A stretch of DNA of 64,000 nucleotides. It comes from Rickettsiales bacterium (GTDB lineage: Bacteria > Pseudomonadota > Alphaproteobacteria > G027485855). The stretch is from assembly GCA_027485855.1 (NCBI GenBank), contig JAIXQD010000033.1, forward strand, positions 124,001 through 188,000. Direction: 5' to 3'. Below, piece after piece: positions 1 to 9,548 of the stretch. Both the position numbers and the translations under genes were made by a program. The number at the start of each line of letters is the position of its first letter. The stretch's first letter is position 1. Under the pieces are notes generated by a model, which did no database searches, was not told the DNA's origin, and saw only the letters and a program-made list of their open reading frames with translations.

Positions 1-1235
1 TGCGGCCAAGCTTCAACATCGGCCACTTTTTGCCCAGTGGCTAAGGCCATGCCAAAGGCATAGCCGGGCGCCAACAAACTATCCCGCGCAAAAACCGCCG
101 ACTCTTGCAAACGCTGCTTTGCCGCATTAAGCGCTTCTGCCGTTAAGCCCTTTTCAACAAAGAGCGACAAAGATTTTGCCAGCGCCTCTTCGGCCTTTTG
201 CATTTTAACGTCTGGTCGCGGCGCAAGCACCACTCTAAAATCTGCGCCATAGCGCGCCGCAGCGTCAAAATCTACACTCACTTCTGCCGCAAGCTCTTTA
301 TCCACCACCAAATCACGATGTAGCCAGCCCGCATCACCGCCCAACATTTCTGCCAAAACTTCTAAAGCGTAAGCCGCCGCAACATTCTGCCCATAGGTTA
401 CAGCCGGCCACGCTTTAACCAATAGTGGTTGCTGCACCACAGCGTCACGCTTAACAACACGTCGCTGCGTAACCAACGGCTGAGGCTGCTGCTTAGCGGG
501 CGGCTCAATTTCACGGCTAGGAATTTTCGCCATAGTGCTTGCCAAAACTTTGCGAACTTCGTCGCTGCTCACAGCACCGCTTACCACCAAAACCATATTA
601 TTGGGCGCATACCAACGCTTATAAAAAGCCTCAGCATCAGCGAGGCGCAAATTTGCCACCTCTTCTTTTAAACCAATAGTGGGCCGGCCATAAGCATGCG
701 CCCCATAAAGCAGCGAGGCTATCTCTTGCCCAAATTCGCGCATAGGGTTGCTTTCAATTACATTTTTATTCTCGGCCTGCACCACGGCCAACTCAGTTGT
801 TGCCGAAAGTGGCGTTACTTGCATACCGCGCAAGCGCTTGGCCTCTAAGGCCATAAAGCTCGGCCAATCTTGTTTGGCCACCATGGCCCAGTAAGCGGTA
901 TAATCTTGGCTGGTAAAAGCATTATCGCGCCCGCCCATGCGGGCCAATGTGGCGCTATATTCGCCGTCAGCCAAACCGACCGAGCCCTTAAACATTAAAT
1001 GCTCTAAATAATGTGCAACGCCACTTACACCCGGTAGTTCATCGGCAGCACCAGCCTTTACCCAAAGCATATGCGCCACAACGGGCGCGCGCATATTGGT
1101 TACCACGACCACTTCAAGCCCATTGGGCAGCAAAAAACTTTCGGGCTTAAAAACTTCAGCTCGCGCCTGTTGCGGCAAACACAATATCGCCAACAGTGCA
1201 ATGGCGTTGACTATATAAGCTTTAACGCCAAGCAT
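1..1235 (-). CDS. M16 family zinc peptidase (3' part cut by window)
   Basis: Secreted insulinase/pitrilysin-type metallopeptidase. The first 26 residues look like a signal peptide (hydrophobic core, then QARA), so it should act in the periplasm. The inverted zinc motif HYLEH is at residues 75-79 (H75, E78 and H79), and the third ligand is probably E155 in AENKN, about 76 residues later as in the family. The ATG at 1235 follows the stop of the upstream lipoprotein gene by one base, so they are co-transcribed. 411 codons are visible and the reading frame stays open to the window edge, so the C-terminal part is missing. M16 genes often occur as adjacent pairs; a partner could lie just outside. 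Substrate unknown. Confidence 0.93.
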   Translation of the reverse strand, partial: MLGVKAYIVNAIALLAILCLPQQARAEVFKPESFLLPNGLEVVVVTNMRAPVVAHMLWVKAGAADELPGVSGVAHYLEHLMFKGSVGLADGEYSATLARMGGRDNAFTSQDYTAYWAMVAKQDWPSFMALEAKRLRGMQVTPLSATTELAVVQAENKNVIESNPMREFGQEIASLLYGAHAYGRPTIGLKEEVANLRLADAEAFYKRWYAPNNMVLVVSGAVSSDEVRKVLASTMAKIPSREIEPPAKQQPQPLVTQRRVVKRDAVVQQPLLVKAWPAVTYGQNVAAAYALEVLAEMLGGDAGWLHRDLVVDKELAAEVSVDFDAAARYGADFRVVLAPRPDVKMQKAEEALAKSLSLFVEKGLTAEALNAAKQRLQESAVFARDSLLAPGYAFGMALATGQKVADVEAWP

Positions 1236-1236
1236 T

Positions 1237-1797
1237 TTATTGAGCCCAAGTGCCAAGCCAGCCGCGCTCATTGCGGCGGCCAATCACGGGCGTTTGCCCC
1301 TCATCGGCGGGTTTATTCTCGGCTTTGTTTTTGAGCAGACGCTCACGCTCGGCCGCAGCATCTACATCTTTCTCGGTGCCAGAAGTTGCTTTTACGCCTA
1401 AAAGGCTTTGCACTAAATTAAGGTCAGCGCGCAATATTTGTGCATCTTGATCTAGTTGTGTACGAATATTCTCACTATCCGCAACAACCGGCGCAGCACC
1501 AATCAACGCGGTTTCGGCCGCACTCAGCGATGGGCTGGCTTGCGGCACTGCGCCTAAAATTTCTTGTGCGGCTTGGGCTGGCGCTGGCGCCTCTTGCGGG
1601 CGGGGCGCACCAGGTTGTGGTGGCTTTAAGCTATAATCGGGTGGCACTTCTAAGGGCTGTTGTTTAGCAACGGCAAACTCATCTGGCACATTACGGCCCA
1701 AACCGAGCGTGCTGCGCACCCCCTCACAGCCGCTGACAAATAATGCCGCCGAGCACAGCACAACAATATGAAGCTGATTAAGAAGTTTTTTTTGCAT
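1237..1797 (-). CDS. BamF-like lipoprotein (DUF3035)
   Basis: Outer-membrane lipoprotein of 186 residues. The N-terminus has a hydrophobic segment ending in the lipobox VSGC (Cys at about 24). It is followed by the block RNVPDEFAVAKQQPLEVPPD typical of DUF3035, whose Caulobacter member is the BAM-complex subunit BamF. The rest is Pro/Ala rich and poorly ordered. The start at 1797 is preferred over a longer reading from 1833: it has a GGGAAAG ribosome site and puts the signal peptide at the N-terminus. It overlaps the end of lspA by 20 bp and leads straight into the M16 gene. Assignment to the BAM complex is by family, not shown here. Confidence 0.82.
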   Translation of the reverse strand: MQKKLLNQLHIVVLCSAALFVSGCEGVRSTLGLGRNVPDEFAVAKQQPLEVPPDYSLKPPQPGAPRPQEAPAPAQAAQEILGAVPQASPSLSAAETALIGAAPVVADSENIRTQLDQDAQILRADLNLVQSLLGVKATSGTEKDVDAAAERERLLKNKAENKPADEGQTPVIGRRNERGWLGTWAQ

Positions 1798-2299
1798 GCG
1801 CCAATCTTTCCCGTCGATGTTCAAGCCAACCATCTAATAATAACAAACCAACCCCAACCACAATACATGTATCGGCCAAGTTAAATGATGGCCAGTGCCA
1901 ATTCGCTACATGAAAATCCAGAAAATCTACCACCGCGCCAAAACGCAGCCGATCAACCACATTACCAATGGCCCCGCCCAGCACCAAACCCAAGGCCAAA
2001 GCCACCATAAGATTTTCTACGCGCAGCAACCAGCGCCCCAGCCACGCACAAATGATAAAGGCAACTGCGCTTAGCACATAGGGCATGTAATCATGCTGGT
2101 GATAAAGCAAACCAAAAGATACGCCCCTGTTCCAAGTCAGCACCAAATTAAAAAAACTGGTCACCACAATAGTTTGCGGCGGCTGCATAATGTCCAGCAC
2201 CCACGCCTTGGTCAGCTGGTCTAGGATTAAAACCAGCAGCGCCAGGGCTATGCCATAAACTGGCAACTTCTTACCAAAGGGCATTTTAGGCAGCCACAT
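1778..2299 (-). CDS. lspA: Signal peptidase II
   Basis: Inner-membrane aspartyl peptidase that removes the signal peptide of prolipoproteins. It has 173 residues, four predicted membrane helices, and the two catalytic Asp motifs NVVDR (about residue 115) and FNLAD (about residue 142). The start at 2299 overlaps the ileS end by 14 bp; an alternative ATG at 2284 just after the ileS stop would shorten it by five residues. The ileS-lspA linkage is common in bacteria, and the next gene in the operon encodes a lipoprotein substrate. Confidence 0.96.
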   Translation of the reverse strand: MWLPKMPFGKKLPVYGIALALLVLILDQLTKAWVLDIMQPPQTIVVTSFFNLVLTWNRGVSFGLLYHQHDYMPYVLSAVAFIICAWLGRWLLRVENLMVALALGLVLGGAIGNVVDRLRFGAVVDFLDFHVANWHWPSFNLADTCIVVGVGLLLLDGWLEHRRERLAHAKKTS

Positions 2300-5213
2300 T
2301 TTTAAAGTTTGTACTCACCACATCATTGCAGCGTGTACAGGTGCCGCTATGAGCATGATGGCCAACATCTGGCAAAACTTTCCAGCAGCGTTCACATTTC
2401 TCGCCGCTGGCCAAAGCAACCACCACAGCCACATCGGCCACATCCGCCAAACTAAAAGCATCCGACGGGGGCGCGGCCACTTGCAATTGCACATTTGAGG
2501 TAATGCAAATTTCAGCGAAATCCACATCACTTAACAGCTGTAAAGTTGCCTCACGCACATAAACGACGGGCGCCGCTTGTAAAGCGCTGCCAATTTTCTT
2601 TTCTGCACGCGCCAACTCTAGGGCCCCCGTCACCACACGCCGCACGCGCCTGATCTCGGCCCATTTTTCAGCCAGTTCTGGCTGCAACCAAATTGCCGGA
2701 ATATTTGGAAATTGGCGTAAATGCACCGATATGTCCGTGCTTGCTTCGCGGCCCACGCGCCAGCTCTGCCAGGCTTCCTCGGTGGTAAAGGGGATAAAGG
2801 GCGCCAACCATGCAGTAAGGCACTCAAACAACTCAACCATAATCGTGCGCGTCGCCCGACGCTTTACACTATCCGGCGCATCGCAATAAAGACTGTCTTT
2901 GCGTATATCAAAATAAAATGCCGAAACATCATTCGTGCAAAAATGATGCAGCAAAGTCAGCATGCGATCAAACTCATAATTTGCCACAGCCAGGCGCAAA
3001 TCTTTGTCTAATGTGGCAAGATTATGCAGCATCAGCTGTTCAAGCTCGGGCATATCTTTGGCGGCAATCGCTTCGCTGGGCTGCCAGCCATCAAGTGCGC
3101 CCAGCAGATAGCGCAAGGTATTGCGCAAGCGTCGGTATAAATCGGCGCTTTGTTTCATAATATCAGGGCCCACGCGCATATCTTGGGTAAAGTCCGCACT
3201 CATCGCCCATAAGCGCAGCACATCGGCACCATGCAGATCAATCACCTCTTGTGGCTCAACCCCATTGCCGAGCGACTTCGACATTTTCCGCCCTTGCTCA
3301 TCCATGGTAAAGCCATGCGTCAATACGGCTTTATAAGGCGCAACGCCCCTGGTGCCGACAGACTCCAACAATGTGCTATGAAACCAGCCACGGTGCTGAT
3401 CAGAGCCTTCTAAATACAAGTCCGCCGGCCACGATAATTCTGGCCGGGCCTCTAACACAAACGCATGCGTGCAGCCCGATTCAAACCACACATCGACAAT
3501 ATCCATAATTTGTTCGTAATCGTCAGGATTATAGTCCGCACCCAGAAAATCGGCAGCAGGGCGCGCATACCATGCATCCGCCCCCTCTTTGGCAAAAATT
3601 TGTTGTATGCGGTCAAACACCTGCGCATCGCGCAAAATCTCACGGCGCTGTTTATGCACAAAAATAGCAATCGGCACGCCCCAGCTACGCTGACGACTAA
3701 TGCACCAGTCGGGCCGGCTCTCGACCATACTATAAATGCGATTGCGCCCTTGCGGCGGCACCCATGTGGTGGCATCAATGGCCGCCAGTGATTTATCGCG
3801 CAAATCATCATGCGCCATGCTGATAAACCATTGCGGCGTGGTGCGGAAAATCACTGGTGCTTTGCTACGCCAGCTATGCGGGTAGCTATGGGTGACGCTG
3901 CCCTTGGCCAAAAGTGCGCCGGCTTCTAGCAGCGCTTTGATAACCGCGCCATTCGCATCGCCCACTTTCCCCTCGGGCGTATAAACGGCCTTGCCAGCAA
4001 AAAGCGGCACATCGTCATAATAACGACCATCGGCCGCCACAGTCTCGGGGATGGGCAAATTATATTTGCGCCCCAGCTCAAAATCTTCCTGACCGTGACC
4101 GGGCGCGGTATGCACAAAGCCCGTACCATCACTATCTGTCACATGCTCGCCTTGCAAAAGCGGCACTGTGCCTTGCGCATAGCTTTGCGCAGCACCCGCT
4201 TTTTGATAGGGCCGCGCCAACGGATATTGCTTATCTGTGCCCTTGGCAAAAGGATGCACACACAAAATACCGGCTAATTCATCGCTCTTGATGGTGCGGA
4301 TTTTTTTAAAGCCAATGCCCGTATCTTGCTGCAGTTTTTGCAACAAATTATCCGCAACAATCAGCCTTTCACCCACAGTAACATTTTGTGGCTTTTCTGG
4401 CAGCGCCGTCACCTCGGCTAAACAATAATCGAATGCACCATAGGCAATGGCTTGGTTACCGGGCAGTGTCCATGGTGTTGTCGTCCAAATAAGCACGGCG
4501 GCACCAGCAATATCTTTATCAGCCGCAACCTGCCCCACAGGAAACTTCACCCAAACCGTGGTTGATTTATGATCGTGATACTCAACCTCGGCTTCGGCCA
4601 GTGCGGTTTTCTCAACCACACTCCACATCACCGGCCGCACACCGCGATAGAGCCCGCCATTGAGCGCAAACTTATGAATCTCCGCCGCAATTGCGGCTTC
4701 GCTTTGAATGGCCATGGTGCTGTAAGGGTTCTGCCAATCGGCCACAATACCAAGGCGCGACATTTCTTTAATATGCACTTGCAGCCAGTGCGCGGCAAAT
4801 TTACGGCACTCATCGCGAAACTGCAGCACTGGCACATCATCTTTATTTTTGCCGGCTTTGCGATACTGCTCTTCAATTTTCCATTCAATCGGCAGGCCAT
4901 GACAATCCCAGCCGGGCACCATGGGCGCATCAAAGCCCAGCATTTGCTGGGTGCGATTAACAACGTCTTTCAGTGTTTTGGTAAAAGCATGACCAATATG
5001 AATATGACCATTGGCGTAGGGCGGGCCGAAATGCAGAATAAATTTTTGACGCCCTTGGCTTTGCGTGCGCAGCTTTTGGTATAAATCCATCTCTTGCCAC
5101 ATGGCCAGCCAATGTGGCTCACGCTTGGGTAAATCGCCACGCATGGGAAAATCGGTTTTAGGTAAAAAAACCGTATTTTTAAAATCTGGCTTATCACTGT
5201 CTTTATTGGTCAT
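2286..5213 (-). CDS. ileS: Isoleucyl-tRNA synthetase
   Basis: Class I aminoacyl-tRNA synthetase charging tRNA-Ile in the cytoplasm. [12 protein letters not shown] (HIGH motif at residues 72-75) and [10 protein letters not shown] (KMSKS near residue 642) are intact, with a central editing domain between them. A C-terminal zinc-binding segment has two CxxC pairs (CERC and CTRC). This is the bacterial IleS1 type, 975 residues. I place the start at the ATG at 5213; an in-frame TTG seven codons upstream (5234) is possible. Between ribF (46 bp upstream) and lspA (overlapping), a usual bacterial operon order. Confidence 0.97.
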   Translation of the reverse strand: MTNKDSDKPDFKNTVFLPKTDFPMRGDLPKREPHWLAMWQEMDLYQKLRTQSQGRQKFILHFGPPYANGHIHIGHAFTKTLKDVVNRTQQMLGFDAPMVPGWDCHGLPIEWKIEEQYRKAGKNKDDVPVLQFRDECRKFAAHWLQVHIKEMSRLGIVADWQNPYSTMAIQSEAAIAAEIHKFALNGGLYRGVRPVMWSVVEKTALAEAEVEYHDHKSTTVWVKFPVGQVAADKDIAGAAVLIWTTTPWTLPGNQAIAYGAFDYCLAEVTALPEKPQNVTVGERLIVADNLLQKLQQDTGIGFKKIRTIKSDELAGILCVHPFAKGTDKQYPLARPYQKAGAAQSYAQGTVPLLQGEHVTDSDGTGFVHTAPGHGQEDFELGRKYNLPIPETVAADGRYYDDVPLFAGKAVYTPEGKVGDANGAVIKALLEAGALLAKGSVTHSYPHSWRSKAPVIFRTTPQWFISMAHDDLRDKSLAAIDATTWVPPQGRNRIYSMVESRPDWCISRQRSWGVPIAIFVHKQRREILRDAQVFDRIQQIFAKEGADAWYARPAADFLGADYNPDDYEQIMDIVDVWFESGCTHAFVLEARPELSWPADLYLEGSDQHRGWFHSTLLESVGTRGVAPYKAVLTHGFTMDEQGRKMSKSLGNGVEPQEVIDLHGADVLRLWAMSADFTQDMRVGPDIMKQSADLYRRLRNTLRYLLGALDGWQPSEAIAAKDMPELEQLMLHNLATLDKDLRLAVANYEFDRMLTLLHHFCTNDVSAFYFDIRKDSLYCDAPDSVKRRATRTIMVELFECLTAWLAPFIPFTTEEAWQSWRVGREASTDISVHLRQFPNIPAIWLQPELAEKWAEIRRVRRVVTGALELARAEKKIGSALQAAPVVYVREATLQLLSDVDFAEICITSNVQLQVAAPPSDAFSLADVADVAVVVALASGEKCERCWKVLPDVGHHAHSGTCTRCNDVVSTNFKNVAA

Positions 5214-5259
5214 GGGGCTCACACGCGGGGTCAAAAGTTAGTCAGTTTTAGTTGGTCGT

Positions 5260-6210
5260 TTAAGGTCTATCCAGCATTGCTTTTAGCACATTTCTGCTCG
5301 ATGCGGCATCCTCTGCAATTTGCTGTTTTAAATGGTCTAAATTGGCAAATTTTTGTTCCGGACGCAAAAACTCTATCAGCTCAACGGTCAGCACTTCGCC
5401 ATAGATATCTTGGTCAAAGTCAAAAATATGCACTTCCAAACGCTCGGCTGTGCCGCCCACGGTTGGCCGCTGGCCAATATTGGCAACCCCGTTATAAGCA
5501 ACGCCATTTAAGTTAATCCGTGCCGCATAAACGCCAAAATGCGGGCGTAAATACTCGCCCATATTAATATTTGCCGTCGGAAAGCCGAGCTGACGCCCTC
5601 TTTTATCGCCATGCTCAACCACGCCCGCCATGCTCCACCAGCGCCCCAGCACATGCGCTGCGGCACGTGTGTCGCCCGCCAATAAATAATCGCGCACAAG
5701 TGTAGAAGACCAAACCCGACCATTTGCATCAGCCATGGCCGGCACTTCTGTGACAGCATCTTTAAACTGCGCCTGCAAAAATGCCGCATTGCCGACGCGG
5801 TTATGGCCAAAAACAAAATCATAGCCAACAGCAATCGAGCGCACCTGTAGCGCTTGTTGCAAAACCTGCTCGACAAATTGCGTGGCCGACATCTGCGCAA
5901 GCGCGGCATCAAATGTAAGCGCCACCAGCCCATCAACACCTAATTGTGCCAATGCTTGGGCTTTGGCTGGCAAGGGGGTTAAACGAAAAGGCGGGTCTTG
6001 CGGGCGAAAAAACCGGCGAGGGTGGGGCTCAAAACTAATAACCAAGGCCGGTGCCGATATATTTTTAGCGGCAGCCACCGCCTGCGCAATAACCGCCGCG
6101 TGCCCTTTATGCACACCATCAAAATTACCTAATGCCACAGCAGCGCCACGCCAAGCACTGGGCAGCGCGGCAAGCTCGGTTACTATAGGCACAGTCGTTT
6201 TTTTAGCCAT
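5260..6210 (-). CDS. ribF: Bifunctional riboflavin kinase / FMN adenylyltransferase
   Basis: Converts riboflavin to FMN and then FAD. The N-terminal adenylyltransferase has the nucleotidyl-transferase motif GNFDGVHKGH at residues 28-37. The C-terminal flavokinase domain starts near residue 190 with KRGRQLGFPTANI. Length 316 is normal. An AAGG ribosome site precedes the ATG. It is the first gene of the minus-strand run ribF-ileS-lspA-bamF-like-M16. Just after its TAA stop, short TAA-containing words recur at 10-13 bp (5235-5270), a weak version of the stop-codon repeats seen elsewhere in this window. Confidence 0.96.
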   Translation of the reverse strand: MAKKTTVPIVTELAALPSAWRGAAVALGNFDGVHKGHAAVIAQAVAAAKNISAPALVISFEPHPRRFFRPQDPPFRLTPLPAKAQALAQLGVDGLVALTFDAALAQMSATQFVEQVLQQALQVRSIAVGYDFVFGHNRVGNAAFLQAQFKDAVTEVPAMADANGRVWSSTLVRDYLLAGDTRAAAHVLGRWWSMAGVVEHGDKRGRQLGFPTANINMGEYLRPHFGVYAARINLNGVAYNGVANIGQRPTVGGTAERLEVHIFDFDQDIYGEVLTVELIEFLRPEQKFANLDHLKQQIAEDAASSRNVLKAMLDRP

Positions 6211-6260
6211 ACACCTTCATAAAGACTTCTATCGCTTCACGAAAGTGGTTTCAGCATAAT

Positions 6261-6704
6261 TTAGGGGGTTGGCGGCGCGCCTTTGTTGCCACCATTTGGG
6301 CCACCCGTCTTTGGCGTGGGGGGCTGTTCACACAAATGCGCCAAGTTATGAGCGCCTTGCGCCCGTAAAAACGCCACATTCTGACGCATGGCGGGGTCAA
6401 TATGTTTTTGTAAATCGCCGGGTACGCGCTGCAAAATCGGCACGGCTTTATCCATAACCGGCAAAACGGCCATAACGATTTTTAGCTCAATCTCACGCTT
6501 TTTCTTTTCGCCCGCAAACATCATGCCGGCCATTGAGGTCATGATTAAAGTTGCAAGTTTTTGTCCCTGAGCTTGCAGCTCGGCCCGCTCTTGTGGCGTT
6601 GTGACAGCCGTTAGCTTTGCCACACTGTAATCGGGGTCAGCTTTAACGCCTTCGCCAAATTTTTTTAACGCATCGGCAAATCCGGGGGGCAATTGCTGTG
6701 TCAT
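6261..6704 (-). CDS. Hypothetical protein, helical, Pro/Gly-rich tail
   Basis: Not recognised. 147 residues from the ATG at 6704, which has a good CTGGAG ribosome site; a longer frame to 6755 lacks one. The body is predicted mostly helical, with a Met/Ala-rich stretch (LIMTSMAGMMFAG) followed by a KKKRE charged patch, then a tail rich in Pro, Gly and Asn after about residue 125. No signal peptide or clear membrane helix. It sits between pyrE (109 bp upstream) and ribF (50 bp downstream) on the same strand. Confidence 0.6.
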   Translation of the reverse strand: MTQQLPPGFADALKKFGEGVKADPDYSVAKLTAVTTPQERAELQAQGQKLATLIMTSMAGMMFAGEKKKREIELKIVMAVLPVMDKAVPILQRVPGDLQKHIDPAMRQNVAFLRAQGAHNLAHLCEQPPTPKTGGPNGGNKGAPPTP

Positions 6705-6813
6705 GGGGACAATCTCCAGGGTAACAAGAAAGGAGATGTTTTTTTGCACGACCAAAAGCTTGCGTCAAGCTATTTGCAACGCACCCGCAACAAACAAAAT
6801 AAGCGTTTATATT

Positions 6814-7461
6814 CTAGGGCTTCCAGCTTTCTGGGTTGATCAGAAACCGCTCTACCGCACTTAGCGTTGCCTCATTAAAGCTTTGCTGCGCTTGGGCCAC
6901 GCGCAAAATATCCCACCAATTGCACAAACCATGCAAGGTAACGCCCAAATCAGTGAGGTTCTGCGCCGCATGCGAAAAAATACCATATTGAAACATAACC
7001 CCAATGTGCGCAACTTCGGCGCCTGCTGCGCGTAAAGCTGTAACAAACATTTCTTTGCTGCCGCCATCGGTCATCATATCTTCTATCAACAGCACACGCT
7101 GGCCTTCATAAACCACGCCCTCAATTTGCGCGTTACGACCAAAACCCTTTGGCTGTTTGCGCACATAAAGCATGGGCAGATTAAGTTGCGTTGCCATAAA
7201 GGCCGCAAACGGTATGCCCGCAGTTTCACCGCCCGCCACAGCGTCAAATTCATGCGCCGATAATTGCTGTGCCAATAAGGCCGTTAGCACAGTGCGCACT
7301 GCAGGAAAGCTGATAATACGCCGGCAATCAACATAAACGGGGCTTTGCCGGCCAGAGGTTAAGGTAAAAGGCGGGTCAATGCGACAATGCACTGCCTCAA
7401 TCTCTAACAATAATGTCGCAGCATATGTGCTAACGGCTGATGGAATGGCGGCGATGCTCAT
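6814..7461 (-). CDS. pyrE: Orotate phosphoribosyltransferase
   Basis: Joins orotate and PRPP to make OMP in de novo pyrimidine synthesis. 215 residues. The PRPP-binding loop VLLIEDMMTDGGS is at residues 123-135, and the FTLTSGRQSPVYVDCR region near residue 33 matches the orotate side. The D-T-T of the usual loop is M-T-D here, a mild deviation. The start codon overlaps the stop of the upstream ATPase gene by 4 bp, so translation is probably coupled. Third gene of the pyrC-ATPase-pyrE unit. Confidence 0.94.
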   Translation of the reverse strand: MSIAAIPSAVSTYAATLLLEIEAVHCRIDPPFTLTSGRQSPVYVDCRRIISFPAVRTVLTALLAQQLSAHEFDAVAGGETAGIPFAAFMATQLNLPMLYVRKQPKGFGRNAQIEGVVYEGQRVLLIEDMMTDGGSKEMFVTALRAAGAEVAHIGVMFQYGIFSHAAQNLTDLGVTLHGLCNWWDILRVAQAQQSFNEATLSAVERFLINPESWKP

Positions 7462-8417
7462 GTTTCTTTCCCCAAATTGGCCATGCGCGATACCTGCTTA
7501 TCAATATAAGAATTAAGCATGCCGATTTTGCCGTCTCTAATCAGCGCTCTTATGGCATCACCCGCGCCATCTTCAGTAAAGACATAACGAATAAACGGCC
7601 CCTGCGTAGTCATGGTTTGATGAATAATGCCCGTAATCGCGGCCGATAAAATTTCATGCGCGCCGCTGCCCATTTGCTGCTCGGCCAAATGGATAAGCCC
7701 ATGCAAGGCTTGCTCGGGCGAGCCCGCATGCACAGTGGTTATCACCAAGTGACCTGTGGTGGCGGCACGCAACGCCTGCTCGGCTGCTTTCGGCGTACGA
7801 ATTTCACCAACTAAAATATAGCGGGGCGCCCAACGCAAGGCCCGCTTAATGGCCTCGGCCCAATGTGGGTCGTCATGCACTTCCACTTGGAAACAATAAC
7901 CCGCCTCGCCAAAATTTTGCGGCAGCATAAATTCAACCGGGTCTTCAATAGTAATCCCAACGCCGCCAAAATGCGTGAGAAACTCTGTTAACAGGCCAAC
8001 CGCCGTTGTGGTTTTGCCCTGCCCCGTTGCGCCCGATAACAACACCAACCCCGTGCGCCGACCCAGCATTTGCAAATAACGCACAATATGCGGCGGAAAA
8101 CCAAGCTTGGCTAATTGTGGCGCACCCGTATTGATACGCCGCAAACAGGCCCATTGCTGGCCGTCGGCGGTTTGCTGTTTAGCGATACGCAAGCGCAAGC
8201 CGCCATATTCTAAGGCGCCTTCCTGCCGCGATAAATGCGCCTTCACATGATCAATCAGCAAGGTGACATCGCGCACATATTCGGGCGGCACCAACAAATT
8301 GGGCAGGCCCTTATTGTCTTTTTTATGCGGCTTATAAATTGCCCGCCCGGGCGCATCAAGACGGATATAAAGATCGCTAAAGGGCAAATCAATTAACTGG
8401 GCTTGTGCAAGACTCAT
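7458..8417 (-). CDS. PilT/DotB-like secretion ATPase, orphan
   Basis: P-loop ATPase of the type II/IV secretion superfamily, 319 residues. The Walker A motif GATGQGKT is at 129-136 (the usual serine is Gln), ITIEDPVEF forms the Asp box near 156, Walker B ILVGEIR is at 201-207, and the His box TTGHLVITTVHAGSP is at 220-234. This set is diagnostic for PilT, PilU, DotB and TraJ proteins. AAGGAGC lies just before the ATG. It is wedged between pyrC (21 bp) and pyrE (4 bp overlap) with no pilus or secretion genes nearby, so its partner machinery must be elsewhere. Which branch it belongs to cannot be settled here. Confidence 0.85.
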   Translation of the reverse strand: MSLAQAQLIDLPFSDLYIRLDAPGRAIYKPHKKDNKGLPNLLVPPEYVRDVTLLIDHVKAHLSRQEGALEYGGLRLRIAKQQTADGQQWACLRRINTGAPQLAKLGFPPHIVRYLQMLGRRTGLVLLSGATGQGKTTTAVGLLTEFLTHFGGVGITIEDPVEFMLPQNFGEAGYCFQVEVHDDPHWAEAIKRALRWAPRYILVGEIRTPKAAEQALRAATTGHLVITTVHAGSPEQALHGLIHLAEQQMGSGAHEILSAAITGIIHQTMTTQGPFIRYVFTEDGAGDAIRALIRDGKIGMLNSYIDKQVSRMANLGKET

Positions 8418-8438
8418 ATGCGCTCCTTATAGAATAAA

Positions 8439-9476
8439 CTACACCACACGCCACGGCCAAGCCTGCCGCTGCTGAAACACCGCAATGCTGGTTTCTGCAA
8501 CAGGCACTGTATTCAGCATCTCACTGTTTGCGACCAAAGTCACGACACCATCATTAAGCGGTAAGCCATAAAAACGAGCGCCATATTCGCTGGCAAAGGC
8601 CTCTAAATGCGCTAATTTTTGCTCGGCCGCAAACACGGTTGCATAAACCGGCAAGGCCACAGGCGCCGAAAAAATACCCGCAGCACAACAGCTGGCCAGC
8701 TTTTTATCGCGCGTATGTGGCGCGGTATCTGTTCCTAGAAAAAACCATGGCAAACCACTGGTGGCAGCCCATACCAGCTTTTGCCGATGCGTTTCGCGCT
8801 TGGCTACCGGCAAACAATAAAAATCTGGGCGTAAGCCACCTTGAAAAATATCTGTGCGGTTAATCACCAAATGATGCGCGGTAATGGTGGCCGCAAGCCC
8901 GCCCTTAGGCGCTTCGGCCAAAACATAATCGACGGCTTCTATTGTGGTGACATGCTCCAAAACTATTTTGAGCGCCGGAAAATCTTGCCGCAGCCGTGGC
9001 AACACCCGCTCAACAAACACCGCCTCGCGGTCAAAAATATCAATATCAGGGTCGCTCACTTCGCCATGCACCAGCAATGGCACAGCTAAATCTTGCATAC
9101 GCTCAAGCACAGCATAGGTTTTGCCAATATCGTTGACGCCATAGGCGCTGTTAGTTGTGGCGTGCGCCGGATAAAGCTTAAGCGCTGTTACCACCCCTTG
9201 CTGCACCCCAAACGCGACATCTTTTGCCTCGGTTGTTTCGGTTAAATAAAGCGTCATCAGCGGGGTGAAATTGGCGGCTTTCGGCAGCGAGGCCAAAATC
9301 TCTTGCCGATAGGCCAGTGCTTGCGCTGTCGTTACAATGGGCGCAGCCAGATTGGGCATAATAATCGCCCGCGCAAAAACCCCTGCCGTATAGGGCAAAA
9401 CCGCACGCAGCATGGCACCTTCGCGCAAATGCACATGCATATCGTCAGGGCGGCGCAAGGTGATTGTTTCTGTCAT
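8439..9476 (-). CDS. pyrC: Dihydroorotase
   Basis: Zinc amidohydrolase that cyclises carbamoyl aspartate to dihydroorotate in pyrimidine synthesis. 345 residues, the short homodimeric type found in Escherichia coli. The metal motif DDMHVHLREG is at residues 11-20 (H14, H16); the probable carboxylated lysine is in VTALKLYPAHATTN, and GTDTAPH near the C-terminus carries the catalytic Asp. First gene of an operon with the PilT-like ATPase and pyrE; divergent from hisS across 72 bp. Confidence 0.96.
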   Translation of the reverse strand: MTETITLRRPDDMHVHLREGAMLRAVLPYTAGVFARAIIMPNLAAPIVTTAQALAYRQEILASLPKAANFTPLMTLYLTETTEAKDVAFGVQQGVVTALKLYPAHATTNSAYGVNDIGKTYAVLERMQDLAVPLLVHGEVSDPDIDIFDREAVFVERVLPRLRQDFPALKIVLEHVTTIEAVDYVLAEAPKGGLAATITAHHLVINRTDIFQGGLRPDFYCLPVAKRETHRQKLVWAATSGLPWFFLGTDTAPHTRDKKLASCCAAGIFSAPVALPVYATVFAAEQKLAHLEAFASEYGARFYGLPLNDGVVTLVANSEMLNTVPVAETSIAVFQQRQAWPWRVV

Positions 9477-9548
9477 GCAAAAGACTGGTCAGAGGGTCAA
9501 TATCTCTTTATAAATCCAATACCTTAACATTTAACCAAAGTTACGCTT

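Noticed and set aside
4569..5084. Long open frames antisense to ileS and other genes (also 33693-34172, 46945-47169 and similar)
   Set aside because: They mirror strongly conserved genes on the other strand, lack ribosome sites and show no family features.
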